Shown piece by piece: positions 37,691 through 48,112 of a stretch of 64,000 nucleotides of DNA. The translations under genes were made by a program, and so were the position numbers. The notes beneath the pieces are model-generated. The model did not search any database, was not told where the DNA came from, and saw only the letters and a program-made list of their open reading frames with translations. Position 1 is the stretch's first letter; the number at the start of each line of letters is the position of its first letter. Source of the DNA: CAVQRC01 sp963715045 (lineage in GTDB: Bacteria > Planctomycetota > Planctomycetia > Pirellulales > Lacipirellulaceae); the NCBI GenBank assembly GCA_963715045.1, contig CAVQRC010000021.1, forward strand, positions 1 through 64,000, in the 5' to 3' direction.

Positions 37691-38830
37691 ATGCCCTCAA
37701 ACGGGAAAACCACGATGCAGTCGCAACATCCATCTCCATGGCGTGCAGACCCGAACAAGTTCGAACTCGTCGAGCAGGTCGGTGGGATTCGGACCGGTAC
37801 GCTCGACTATCCGAATCCAGGCGGGAGCCAGGCAGCCCGCGTGGCCCATGTCGACACCGGCTCGGGACTCCGCTACACGGTCTCGATCGATCGCGGCGGC
37901 GATCTCGTCGAGGCCCGGCATAACGCGACGAACCTCGCATTCCTGACCCCCAATGGCTACAAACCGCCCAACCCCGCCTACCATCGCGATCTGGATTGGC
38001 TCAGCGGCTGGCCAGCCGGGTTGATGACGACCTGCGGTCCGATTCATATGGGCGGACCGCGGGAGGAAGATGGCGTCGACGTCTCGCTGCACGGCCGCTA
38101 CTCCAACACGCCGGCCGCCGTTCATCAGGTAATCAATCCCGACCCCCGCAACGACCAGAGCGTCATGGCGATCGAAATGTCGATCCGAGATACGCGGATG
38201 TTCGGCCCGAACATTGAAGTCCGGCGGCGGATCGAGTCGACGCTGGGCGTGGCTGAGATCCGGGTCACCGACCAGGTGACCAACGTCGGCGACGAACGAT
38301 GCCCCCACTCACTGTTGTATCACGTGAACCTCGGCTACCCGCTGCTGGATGCAGGCGCAAAGATCGTCATGCGGGGAACGACTTCGATCGTGTGCGTGGC
38401 CGACGAGGCAGCCGGCGAGCCGGACGACGAGGCCTTGAACCAGTTCAAGACGATCCCGCCCCCTCAGGCCACCCACGCCGGCGCGGCGGAAAACTGTTTC
38501 CTGGTCGACCCGGTGGCCGATGATGAAGGCCTCGCGCATGCGGGCTTGATCAATCCCGCGCGGCAAATTGCCTTGGAACTGGCATTCCCGGTCGCGCTGC
38601 TGCCCCGGCTGGCGTGCTGGCAGCACTATGGTCCGCGGGGATCATACGTGGTCGGCATCGAGCCCTATAGCGGCACCCTGGTCGGCAAGGCCACCGACGC
38701 CCATCCCGCGGCGGAGCAGTGGCTGGAACCGGGCCAAACGCGGCATTACGAGCTCGTGTTCCGCGTCCATACCGACGCGGCAGCGATCGCAGCCTTTGCC
38801 GCCCACGACGGCCCCTGGCTGCGTGCGTAG
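37691..38830 (+). CDS. DUF4432 aldose-1-epimerase-like protein
   Basis: A 379-residue protein of the DUF4432 group, galactose-mutarotase-like beta-sandwich enzymes. Landmarks are RYTVSIDRGGDLVEARHNAT, AGLMTTCGPIHMGGP, SLHGRYSNTPAA, LLYHVNLGYPLLD and YVVGIEPYSGTLVGKA. Cytoplasmic, no signal peptide. Probably acts on a sugar. Two starts are possible (ATG 37691 or ATG 37715). The leader is formed by repeat copy C. Confidence 0.9.
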   Translation: MPSNGKTTMQSQHPSPWRADPNKFELVEQVGGIRTGTLDYPNPGGSQAARVAHVDTGSGLRYTVSIDRGGDLVEARHNATNLAFLTPNGYKPPNPAYHRDLDWLSGWPAGLMTTCGPIHMGGPREEDGVDVSLHGRYSNTPAAVHQVINPDPRNDQSVMAIEMSIRDTRMFGPNIEVRRRIESTLGVAEIRVTDQVTNVGDERCPHSLLYHVNLGYPLLDAGAKIVMRGTTSIVCVADEAAGEPDDEALNQFKTIPPPQATHAGAAENCFLVDPVADDEGLAHAGLINPARQIALELAFPVALLPRLACWQHYGPRGSYVVGIEPYSGTLVGKATDAHPAAEQWLEPGQTRHYELVFRVHTDAAAIAAFAAHDGPWLRA

Positions 38831-38838
38831 CGGCGGGT

Positions 38839-39852
38839 TCAGATCAGCTGCAATGCCAGTTCAATGGCGTGCCGCATGCTGGACGCGTCGGCCCTGCCTT
38901 GCCAGGCGATGTCGAGCGCAGTCCCATGATCGACCGAAGTCCTTACGATCGGCAGCCCGAGCGTGACATTCACGGCCGTCTCGAACGCCAGCGCTTTCAC
39001 CGGGATCAACCCCTGATCGTGGTACATGCAGACGTAGCAATCGGTCTCCGCACGCCGCGTCGCCACAAATGCCGTATCGGCCGGCAGCGGGCCCTCGATG
39101 GTAATTCCACGAGCCCGGGCCATTTCTACTGCCGGCACGATGAACGCCTCCTCTTCCCCCGAGCCGAACAGGCCGTGCTCACCGGCGTGCGGATTCAGTC
39201 CACAGACCACCAGCTTTCCTGCTCGTCCCCGCATGCGTCGGATCGCGTCGTGACTCAGCTCAATGACTTCCAGGACGCGATCGGTCGTTATCCGGCCCGC
39301 CACTTCATGAAGTCCGACATGCGTCGTCACGAGGCTGCAGGTGATGTCTTTGCTCGTCAGCATCATGCAGTACCGATCGCAACCCGTCTGGGCAGCCAGA
39401 ATCTCGGTATGACCGGTGTAGGGGATCCCGGCCGTGTGGAGTGCTTCCTTGTGGATCGGCCCTGTCACCACCGCGGCAACGTCGCCGGCGATCGCTGCCT
39501 GGATCGCAGCTTCCACGTATCGGTAGGACGCCCGACCAGTCAGCCGACTCACTTCGCCCGGCACGACCGAATTCGCCTCAATCCCACCCAGGTCCAGGAC
39601 GCACGGTTCCTCCGGCAAACCGGACAATCCTGGCCAATGAGTCGTGCCGCAGACAGTCTCTGGCAACGGCAGTCCGACTGCTGCGGCCGCTCGTTGCAGC
39701 ACTGCCGCGCTGCCGAAAATCACGATGGACGCCCGCGCCGCAAGGGAACCATCCGTCGCCACGCGAAGGCAAAGCTCGGGTCCGACACCGGCCGGGTCAC
39801 CCATCGTAACCGCGAGTCTGGGGCGCATAGCGCGGGCCTTCGTTGCGATCAT
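38839..39852 (-). CDS. pdxA: 4-hydroxythreonine-4-phosphate dehydrogenase-family protein PdxA
   Basis: A 337-residue NAD-dependent dehydrogenase of the PdxA family. Motifs are VTMGDPAGVGPELCL, TGPIHKEALHTAGIPYTGHT, YHDQGLIPVKALAFETAVNV and LPIVRTSVDHGTALDIAW. PdxA makes the pyridoxal-phosphate precursor; PdxA2-type relatives act on other phosphorylated hydroxy acids. Its start overlaps the stop of the PLP-dependent decarboxylase upstream by four bases, so supply and use of PLP may be coupled, though a catabolic PdxA2 role cannot be excluded. Confidence 0.92.
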   Translation of the reverse strand: MIATKARAMRPRLAVTMGDPAGVGPELCLRVATDGSLAARASIVIFGSAAVLQRAAAAVGLPLPETVCGTTHWPGLSGLPEEPCVLDLGGIEANSVVPGEVSRLTGRASYRYVEAAIQAAIAGDVAAVVTGPIHKEALHTAGIPYTGHTEILAAQTGCDRYCMMLTSKDITCSLVTTHVGLHEVAGRITTDRVLEVIELSHDAIRRMRGRAGKLVVCGLNPHAGEHGLFGSGEEEAFIVPAVEMARARGITIEGPLPADTAFVATRRAETDCYVCMYHDQGLIPVKALAFETAVNVTLGLPIVRTSVDHGTALDIAWQGRADASSMRHAIELALQLI

Positions 39853-41447
39853 CCAGTTACGGAGATCAGTTTCGCCGCTTCGGTACGAATCACCTCGAGC
39901 AGCATCTGGAGATGTTCGCGGCGCGTGAGCGGATTGATGATCGTGGTCCGCAGCATGCCCACCCCGTCAATGGAATTGGCCACGAGATAGAATTGCCCCG
40001 ACTCGATGATGCGACGTCGGACCCGAAACTGGAATTCGCTCAACTCCGCGGTCGAGGCTCCCCGCAGCGAAGGCGGAATATAGCGAAAGGTCACAATATT
40101 GCACTCCGGCCGCGCGAACGGTTCGAAATCGGGCTCCCGTTCGAGAAGCTCGTAAAACTCGCGGGCCCGCGCGAACGTTACGTCGACCAGATCTTCGAAC
40201 AACTCGCGCCCGAACAAGGACCAGACGCCCCACAGTCCGAACGCGGCCGCCCGTTTGGTGCACTCGACGGTGCGGAGGCCTGAGTCGTACTCGGCGAGTT
40301 CCTGGGCGATAGGGTCGAACAGGTAGGGTGCATCCTGGTTGAATGCTCGCTGGCAATCGGCCCGCTCGCGATAAAACAACAACGCGCAAAGCGCCGGCAT
40401 GAAGAACATTTTGTGGGCATCGCAAACGACGCTGTCGGCACGATGGAGCCCGCTTACGAGTTCGCGATGCTGATGGCTGATACAGGCGGCTCCCCCATGC
40501 GCGGCGTCGACGTGCATCCATACCCTGTGACGTTCGCAGATGTCGGCAATGGCGTCGAGCTGGTCGAACGCTCCGGTGGGCGTCGCGCCGGCGACGGCAA
40601 CGACCGCGACAATCGGCACCTTGCGGCGGCGAAGGTCACTCAGCACGTCGTTCAAAGCTGGCGGGTCGATCGCTCTCCGGGCGTCGAGCGGAGCGGCGAC
40701 GACGCGATCGCTGCCGATTCCGAGAATGCCGGCGGCCCGGCGGATACAGTAGTGCGATTCGGCATGGGCGACGAGGACCGGCGGCAGGCCTCGATCGGTG
40801 AGACCGGCCTCGAAGACTCCGTCGAGAGTGACATTCCGGGCCGTGAGCAAAGCCGTGAGGTTCGCCAAAGACGCTCCCGAGGTAATCAGACCGCCGAACT
40901 GACCGGCGGCAAAACCGATGTGACCGCCAATCTCGTCGAGCAACGCCCGTTCGACCGCCGTCGCCCAGGGGCCCATCTCGTAGATGGCCATCACCTGGTT
41001 CGTCGCCGAACCGATCGCGTCGAACAATCCCGCGAGGGGGATCGAAGCGGGAACCTGATGCCCCACGTAGTGCGGATGATGAAGGTTGTTACCCCGCTCG
41101 AGACACAGCGTGAGCAACTCGCGGAACCGGCGACTCAGAGACTCGCGATCCAAAGGCGTCGCGGCCCCGTCCGACGCATTCAACTCGCGTCGGGCATCGG
41201 CCACGTTTTCCTGCGGCGGATTCCAGTTCAGTACCGGCCCTTGCCCCTGGAGAACGCGGCCGAAATGGGCGGTCAGGCCCTCGACCAGATCCGCACCCAG
41301 ATGCGCCAGATTGGCTGCCTCGAACGCGGCTTCAATCCGCTTCGTCGACGATAGTAAGTCCGCTCTCATCTGATTGAAACTAGCAATTTCAGGGGCGGAG
41401 TTCCATGATGGCCGTTGCCACGCTTTCTCCTGGATGACCTCCGCCAC
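39849..41447 (-). CDS. group II PLP-dependent decarboxylase
   Basis: A 532-residue decarboxylase of the glutamate/aromatic amino acid/L-2,4-diaminobutyrate group. Landmarks are HPHYVGHQVPASIPLAGLFD, GGLITSGASLANLTALLTAR, WMHVDAAHGGAACIS and the PLP lysine in VVCDAHKMFFMPALCALL. The C-terminal domain is complete. Substrate cannot be fixed from the sequence; diaminobutyrate or aspartate decarboxylase-like activity is possible. It is upstream of and overlapping pdxA, and divergent from a sialidase remnant only 11 bases away. Confidence 0.88.
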   Translation of the reverse strand: MAEVIQEKAWQRPSWNSAPEIASFNQMRADLLSSTKRIEAAFEAANLAHLGADLVEGLTAHFGRVLQGQGPVLNWNPPQENVADARRELNASDGAATPLDRESLSRRFRELLTLCLERGNNLHHPHYVGHQVPASIPLAGLFDAIGSATNQVMAIYEMGPWATAVERALLDEIGGHIGFAAGQFGGLITSGASLANLTALLTARNVTLDGVFEAGLTDRGLPPVLVAHAESHYCIRRAAGILGIGSDRVVAAPLDARRAIDPPALNDVLSDLRRRKVPIVAVVAVAGATPTGAFDQLDAIADICERHRVWMHVDAAHGGAACISHQHRELVSGLHRADSVVCDAHKMFFMPALCALLFYRERADCQRAFNQDAPYLFDPIAQELAEYDSGLRTVECTKRAAAFGLWGVWSLFGRELFEDLVDVTFARAREFYELLEREPDFEPFARPECNIVTFRYIPPSLRGASTAELSEFQFRVRRRIIESGQFYLVANSIDGVGMLRTTIINPLTRREHLQMLLEVIRTEAAKLISVTG

Positions 41448-41458
41448 GTTCTAGTCCC

Positions 41459-41935
41459 ATGAATCGACGTCAGTTTCTTGCTGTCACCAGTGATAACCGG
41501 GGTTATGTCACCCTGAGCGACGATGGACTTCACTGGCAAGATAAGCGGGCGTGGGAATTCGACGATGGCACGCCCCTCGAGATGTCATCAACCCAGCAGC
41601 ATTGGCTCACGCACAGCGGGGGGCTGCTGCTGGTCTACACCCGCCGGGACGCGACCAATGCCAATGTGATTCGCTGGCGGTCGCCGCTGTGGGTCGCACA
41701 GGTCGACCCCCAGCGTCGATGTCTGCTGAAAGCCACCGAACGTGTCGTACTGCCGATCGTTGGAGACGGGATCAACGACCCGGACCGTGTCGCCTTGATG
41801 GGCAACTTCAACGTCACCAATGTGAGCCCCGCGGAGTCGTGGGCCACGGTGGGGGAATGGATGCCCCGCCACCATTATCGCGGCGATGTCTTGCTCGCCC
41901 GGCTTCGCTGGGCGACGCCAAATCGAAATGTGTAG
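41459..41935 (+). pseudogene. C-terminal remnant of a sialidase-like (BNR propeller) protein
   Basis: A 158-codon open frame that corresponds only to the last blades of a planctomycete exo-alpha-sialidase-like protein: YVTLSDDGLHWQDKRAWEF, MSSTQQHWLTHSGGLLLVYT, NVIRWRSPLWVAQVD, MGNFNVTNVSPAESW and LLARLRW. The family-like sequence begins at the seventh codon. The rest of the protein is missing, because the divergent decarboxylase starts 11 bases away. The ATG is thus likely fortuitous. It marks a rearrangement point at the left border of the NXR cluster. Confidence 0.75.
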
Positions 41936-41979
41936 TCCTGGCGCTGACGCTCTTCGGTTGCTACCGGTTCTTCAGGCTG

Positions 41980-42781
41980 TCAGTCATCAGTCATCCCCAA
42001 CAGGCAGCCCTCGCACGCCTCGGGACGCTCGAGGCCGCTGGGGACGGCCCGCACGCTGTGCGGGGCGATCTCGAACAACGTGCGTTCGGCCGTGATGAAC
42101 GCGGCGAGAAAGTGGGCCACCGCTTCATAAAAGCCGCCCTGGCCTTCGTGTCCGAGAAGTCTCGCGAAAGCGGGCGTCCACCAGGTGAGGTGCTCCCGCA
42201 GGAATCTTGCCTGGGCGTCGAGACAGGTCTCCACGCGTCCCGGTTGCCTGCCCGGACCGGCTGCCTCGGCCTGCCGCGTGAGGCCAATCAAGAAGGCCAT
42301 AAACTCGAGTTCGAGCACGATGTGGTCGGGACGCTCCGGGTGCTGCTGCGAGGGGGATACGCCGAACGCTCGGTAGAAACCGCTGACATCCGCCAGCATA
42401 TTGCTGCGCTGAAAGGTCAACTTGCCGTCGATGTAGTCCGTCTCGTAAGGCGGGCAGGCGTTGGAAACGAGGAGGCCGAACGTTTCCTCGTACAGGCGGT
42501 TGAACTCGTCGCCTGAAGTAGGCAGCGAGGCGAAGATCGGCGATACGGCGAGTTCGCAAAGCGGGCGTTCGCCGGGAGCGCAGCCGGGCACTCGCAGCTT
42601 CCGGCACGCCTTGGAGGATCGCGGCCGCTTCGTCAAGCAGCGTGCAGGGCTTGAGAGCGGCGAGCTGCTTCCACGCGTCGCACCGGGGGTCCAGCAGGGT
42701 GAGGGCGGCGAAACGGTACAGCGACTGCCTTGCCTGGGCCACGGCCGGATCGCATGCGACGTGGGCGATGGACATTTTCAT
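41980..42781 (-). CDS. TorD/NarJ-type molybdoenzyme chaperone, frameshifted
   Basis: About 265 residues, helical. The first part (MKMSIAHVACDPAVAQARQS, YRFAALTLLDPRCDAWKQL) and the second (SGDEFNRLYEETFGLLVSNA, CPPYETDYIDGK, FLREHLTWWTPAFARLL) are in different frames that cross between 42510 and 42600. E-Y/F-P-Y-E-like CPPYET and the W-x-P-x-F motif are typical of TorD/DmsD/NarJ proteins, which hold the catalytic subunit until the Mo cofactor is inserted and Tat export can proceed. It is the last gene of the NXR-like cluster, 16 bases after nxrB, in the place of the delta subunit of type II DMSO reductases. Confidence 0.8.
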
Positions 42782-42797
42782 ACTCGATCTCCAGACT

Positions 42798-44111
42798 TCA
42801 GATCGAGTTCACGTGCACGTCGGCCGGCCGCTCGAACGTCGGTTCTTCGACCGTGACGCGGACGACTTCTTCGCCGAGCTTGTTGAAGCCGATGACCGTG
42901 TCGTTGAACAGTTCCTGCGTCTTGCTGGCTGCCGTCGGGCATCGTGACTTCGATCTCGCCGACCTTTGGCCCTTGTTCGATCTCGAAGCGAAACACGATC
43001 TGCTGGTTCGCGCGGAACAGTTGCAGCACGGCCAGCAGCTCGCGATCCGGACAACTGTATTGTTCGATCGCGTGATCGACGCCGGGGCCGAACATCTGCG
43101 TCAAGATAGTCCGCGAGGCACCCAGCGCGGCGGAATGTAGAACCCGTTGGGCTCGGTGCCGAACTGCGGATACAGCGGCAAGGCGACCTGCCGCTCGCGA
43201 ATCAGGTAGTACAGCGGATTTGTCGGGGATCGTCCGCCCAGGTGCCGTCCTCGTCGATCTTCACCAGGCCCTGCAGGCGAATCTTGCCGACGCAGGCCGC
43301 CATGCAGCGGGTTTCCGCCGGCGCGCCGGTCGGGCTGACGCTCTCGGTCCTTGCCCTCCAGGCGCGGAAAGCAGGCGATGCACTTTTCGCTGGTCCGCGT
43401 CGTCGGGCGATACATGGCCTTCTTGTAGGGACAACCTTCGACGCACTTGCGGTAGCCGCGACAGCGGCTCTGATCGATCAGCACGACGCCGTCTTCGGGC
43501 CGCTTGTAGATCGCATTGCGCGGACAGGACGCGAGGCAGCCGGGATAGGTGCAGTGATTGCAGATGCGGGCCAGGTGAAAGAACCAGACCTTGTGTTCGG
43601 GCAGTTGAGCCTCGCCGCCGTACTGCTCCTTGCCCTGTGTCGTGAAGTGATCTCCGGTCGCCGTGTCTTCGTGGATGTTGGGCGACCGCCATTCGTCGTC
43701 GGTCGGCAGATAGCCCAAGCGCCTGCTGCGGCCCGTAGCCGGGCCGCGGCTTCTTGTCGGCCGCTTCAAAGATCGTCATCCCGTCGAACACGCCGTACGG
43801 CTGCTGCTCGCTGTCGCCGCTCGCGCGCGTCCCAGACCTGTCCGCCGGGATTGGCTTCTTCGAGCATCTGCAGCAGCTTGCCGTCCCAGTGCTGCGGATA
43901 GCCGCCGTAGGGCTTGGTTTCCACGTTGTTCCACCACATCAGCTCCTGCCCCTTGGAAAAGGTCCAGGTGCTCTTGCAGGCCATCGTGCAGGTCTGGCAG
44001 CCGATGCAGCGGTTGGGATTGAAGACGAACGCGAACTGCCACTCGCGGATGACGCTCCTCGTGCGGATAGCTCATCTCGCGACCGATTTGCCAGTTGTAG
44101 ACGTCAGGCAT
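42798..44111 (-). CDS. nxrB: NxrB/NarH-like iron-sulfur beta subunit, many frameshifts
   Basis: About 430 residues once repaired. It begins MPDVYNWQIGREMSYP. The four ferredoxin-type clusters are visible across frames: NRCIGCQTCTMACKSTW, ARICNHCTYPGCLASCP, SRCRGYRKCVEGCPYKKAMY and SEKCIACFPRLEGKD. Other NXR-like blocks are FSKGQELMWWNNVETKPYGG, FGTEPNGFYIPPRWVPRG and QMFGPGVDHAIEQYSCPDRE. The C-terminus is GFNKLGEEVVRVTVEEPTFE and the stop is at 42798. It passes electrons from NxrA to the haem subunit. The frame changes about seven or eight times (e.g. ~44054, 43716, 43340, 43104), nearly always explicable as an extra base. The name is by resemblance to Nitrospira/anammox NxrB; a periplasmic NarH is the alternative. 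Confidence 0.85.
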
Positions 44112-44153
44112 GTTCGGGTCTCCTGATCGAGCTGATATGCATCGGCAGGATGG

Positions 44154-44592
44154 CTAGTGCGGCAATTCAATCTGCACCAACTGTTCCGGACGACGGTTCA
44201 CGGGCTCTTCCGTACCGGTAACGCGCATCACGCCGCAGCGCTGAAGATCGTCGTCGATCACGCGTCGCTCGAGCTTCCTCTTCGCCAAAGCACTTCGCAC
44301 AGTCCGTGGAACGCCTGGTAATTCGGATCGCGCGCCAACTGCAGGATCGCGTCGGCGCCCCAGCCCATCCGGGCGTACTCTTCGACCAGCAGTCGCAGCA
44401 TCAACTCCGGATCGCCGGCGACTTCAAATCCGTGCATTTCCATCGGATCGTCGGGCAGAATCTCCCGCGTGGCCGGATGAATCTTGAGCTGTCGGATTCG
44501 GACGTTCAGTCGGCAGTAGCTGACATGGTCTTCGGATCGGCTTTCAGGCGTTCCGACTGCGCATCTCCATTGATCTCGATTCCCGTGGTCAT
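44154..44592 (-). CDS. unnamed conserved protein between nxrA and nxrB, frameshifted
   Basis: About 144 residues rebuilt from several frames: MTTGIEINGDAQSERLKADP, then YCRLNVRIRQLKIHPATREI, MEMHGFEVAGDPELMLRLLV, YARMGWGADAILQLARDPNY, and the end VMRVTGTEEPVNRRPEQLVQ. No cofactor motif, signal peptide or membrane segment. I do not recognise a named family, but the middle part (EEYARMGW...ARDPNYQAFHGL) recalls small proteins coded beside other molybdenum oxidoreductases. Frame changes near 44520, 44290 and 44275 fit extra bases. Its position inside the operon suggests an assembly factor. Confidence 0.6.
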
Positions 44593-44599
44593 CGGACGG

Positions 44600-47500
44600 T
44601 CAGCCGCTAGATCTCATCGTGACGTAACCGCCGGCAAGGTACTGATCGTTCTGCGGAGTCTCCGCGCCGGGGCTGTATCCCGACTGAGCCGGCTTCCACA
44701 CTCCGACTCCGCCGATGCCGCCGTCTTCCGCCTTGGTGATCCGGATCAAGGTTTCCTTCGGCACGGTGTTGATCGCGTGGTTGTCGACGTCGAAGCCGAA
44801 CGTGAAACCCATCGACGCCGGTCTTCTTGTGGAACAGCGTGTCGGTCTGGTGCATCGGCATCATCCAGTTGCGGGTGATGCTCTGATGCGAGCCGTAGCG
44901 GTAGCTGGCCTGATAGCCGGTTTCCGCCGCCAGCGCCCGGCCGTCGGCGCGCGTCTCGTGAGCCTTGACCGATCGTTCGCTGGCGATCCAGCCGGTGTGC
45001 TTCATGATCGTGAAGTTGTACGGCAGACCCGGATTGAACTTCACGCGCACCATGCAGCGGAACGCCTTGTGCCGCGGGCCGTCGTCGTCTTTCCAGCCGA
45101 TGTAGGGCCGATCGAGTTCGTTGGCGTCGACCCAGACGTAGTCGCCTTCGTTCAGCCCCAGATCGCGGGCGGCCTGCGGATTGATCTGGATCTGCCGATC
45201 GGCGACGCCCGGCGCCCGCTTGTCGGTGCGGTGCGGATCGCCGAAGTTGTCGCTCCAGATCCAGTGCCAATCGACGGTCGACCACGACGAGTGCGTCGAA
45301 TGGCGACTCTTGGGCGTCGAGCAGAAGAACGAGTAGCCCTGCGTCCACAGCGGATTGACCGTCTTCTTCGCTTCGTCCCACGACATCTTCACGTTGCGGA
45401 CCTGCCGCAGAGTCGGGATCGATCGTGTCGAGCGGAATGCCGTAGTCGACCGGCCGGATGAACGGGCTGGTCGAGACGATCACGTTCGGCAGATAGGGCG
45501 TCGCTTCGACGCCTTCGCGATGCACGCACAGGTTCTCGCCGTATTCGATCGCTTCGGGCAGGTCGCAGTAGCTGTGCAGCCGGCCGCTGTCGGTATAGAA
45601 CGGAATCGAATCGTGAATCTGTTCCCAGAACGGAACGCGCGGATAGGTGCGGAACAGCATCAGCCCGGCTCCCGGTTCGCCGCCGTACTCGCCGGCGATC
45701 AACTTGTCGACGTCGTACGGGCCGTCTTTGCCGCGCGTCGTCGTGCAGTTGTCGAACACGCGCTGAATGTAGACCTTGGCCTTGCCTTCGGTGACGAACT
45801 TGAAGTAGTCGGCGAACCGCTGGTCGCCGGTCTTCGTCGGCCAGCGCGTCGGCGACTTTGGCGAACACCATCGCCGTCGTCGATCGTGTCGTGGACCGGC
45901 TTGATGCCGCCTTTCCAGACCTGCAGGAACGGATTGGAGCACGATCCGCCGCACTCGTAGTCCTGCAGTTCGACCCAGGAATTGACCGGCAGCACGACAT
46001 CGGAGTATTCCGCGCTGCCGGTCCATTCGATCTGCTGGTCGACGATCATGTCCATCTTCGGCAGCACGTTGACGATCAGGTTGTAGATCCACTTCGACTG
46101 GTTCAGGAAATTGGCGTTGTTGTACCACAGCACCTTGGTCGGCGTGGGCATGTGCGTTTCGCCGGTGAAGCAGCGCTCGCTCGCCATTGGGCAGATCGAC
46201 GGTCAGCGTCTTTTCGCCGCAGGCCCAGTACGACGGATCTTCGCCATCGGTCAGTGTGGCGCAGATGTCTCGTGCGTGATCCGCGTCGTTTCATCCAGCA
46301 CGGGCGCGAACGGATCTTCGTGCGTGTAGCTGCCGACGCCCGGTCCGCTCCACGACGAGGCTTGGAACAAGGCACCTTTGTAGTTGCCGGCCCACGTGTG
46401 CGAACCGGCACCGTGCTTGCCGATGTTGCCGGTCAGCAGCAGCGGCAGGTAGGTCGCTCGGTTGTGCAGCGTGGCGTGAAAGTAGTGGTTGATCCCTTCG
46501 CCGATGTGAATCGCCACCGGATGGCCGGCCTCGGTCGTCTCCCAGATGTCTTCGGCCAGGCGCCGCACCAGATGCGCCGGCGCGCCGGAGATCTCTTCGA
46601 CCGTTTGCGTCGTCGTAGTCCTTCAGATGCCGCCGGTACATTTCCAGGATCGGCATCACTTCGACTTCACTGCCGTCGGCCAGCTTGACCGTGAAACGTG
46701 CCTTCCAGCGCCGCGTTGATCTGTGCAGTGCTCGCCGACTTCGTCGCGGCTGACGAACGCGACTTCGTTCTTGTCGCTGTCCCAGACGCAGAAGTCGCCG
46801 ATCTTCGCTCGCTGCTCGTCGGTCAGACCCTGAATCTTGTACGACGGGCCGCCGCGGATGTCCTTCGGCTGATAGTCGGCCTGCACGTCCTGCGGCCGCA
46901 GTCGTCTGAGCGTGTCGGTGCGAACCAGCAGCGGAAAATCGGTGAACTGCCGACAGAAGTCGGGCTTGTACCAGTCGTTGTCGAGCATGATCTTCGTCAC
47001 GCCCAGCAGCACGGCCATGTCCGACAGCCCCGGCCGCACGCCGATCCAGTAGTCGGACTTGGTCGCCGGACAGTTGTATTCCGGCGCGATGTCGACCAGC
47101 TTCGCCGCCGCGTTCCATGCACTCGTTCAGCCAGTGCGATTCGGGCATCTTGTTTTCGATCAGGTTCTTGCCGATCTGGATCACCAGCTTGCAGAACCGC
47201 ATGTCGTTGAAGTCCATGTCGGACGTCTGCAGCCCATGAACGAACGGATGGCCCGGGAGCCTGATCGCCGCGCCAGGTGTATTCGTTCCAGTCTCGCGCG
47301 CCGCGTGCGCTTGTTCGGCCGGAACGCCGCGGACGTGATGATCGAGCAGTCCCAGCAGGTTGGCGAAGCGATAGATGCCGAACTTGCCGACCAGGCCGTG
47401 GATCGGCAGGTTCGAGCCGATCTTGATCGTCCGCGTGCCGGCACCTTCGACCTTGTCGATCATCCGCTGTTCGTAGCCGTCCTTCGTGCAGCCGCGCCGC

Positions 47501-48091
47501 ACCTTCGTCGCCGCTGTAGGTTCCGGCGATGGCGTGCAGCCCGTCGGCGACGTACTTCGACGACTTCGTCCCACGACACGCGCACGTAACTGTCGTTGCC
47601 GCGGTCGTCGAACTTGTACTTCGTGCGCAAGTTCGGGATTGTCGGACAGCGACGGACAGCCGTCGTCGACCCATTGCTTCCAGCCCTGGCGCAGCACCGG
47701 ACCCTTCAGCCGATACGGACCATAGACCCGCCGCTGCATCGTGAACCCTTTCGGACAGCCGCGCGGATTCCAGGCCTTGGTCGCCTTGTTGCCGTACAGG
47801 TCGCCGCAGCGGTCGTGGTCGTAGTTCTGTTCGCTGCGGATCATCACGCCGTTGCGCACAAACGCCCGCAGGCGGCACATGTGCGTGTCGTTCGGAGCAC
47901 AGATCCAGGTGAACGTGTCGTCGTAGCGGTACTGATCGAGATAGATCTTTTCCCAATCGCGATTCGGATAGGCGCCCAGCGGATTGTCGATGGTCACCGG
48001 ATCGAACGCCCAGGCCTGCGGACCGGCCGCCAACAGCGCGCTGCCGCCGGCAGCGACACATGGCGAGAAATCGACGTCGGGAAATGTCCAT
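44600..48091 (-). CDS. nxrA: NxrA/NarG-like molybdenum catalytic subunit, many frameshifts
   Basis: About 1,158 residues once repaired, the usual NxrA length. It starts MDISRRRFLAM, a Tat signal continued in the next frame by AAGGSALLAAGPQAWAF. Conserved blocks include FTWICAPNDTHMCRLRAFVR (Fe-S ligands), GNKATKAWNPRGCPKGF, HGLQTSDMDFNDMRFCKLVI (the region of the Mo-binding Asp in type II DMSO reductases), GEGINHYFHATLHNRATYLP, HTWAGNYKGALFQASSWSGP, SDVVLPVNSWVELQDYECGG and GSHQSITRNWMMPMHQTDTL. The reaction would be nitrite oxidation to nitrate, or the reverse, on the outer face of the membrane. About sixteen frame changes lie between 48060 and 44800; each keeps the protein alignable and most fit one extra base. 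The ribosome site TGGGAGGG precedes ATG 48091, 21 bases after the NxrC stop. Confidence 0.87.
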
Positions 48092-48112
48092 GCGAATCGG
48101 CCCTCCCAGGAC

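Noticed and set aside
44600..48091. Separate small genes suggested by the many short frames in the nxrA region
   Set aside because: Each short frame continues the same NxrA-like protein after a one-base shift; none has its own start signal or independent family.
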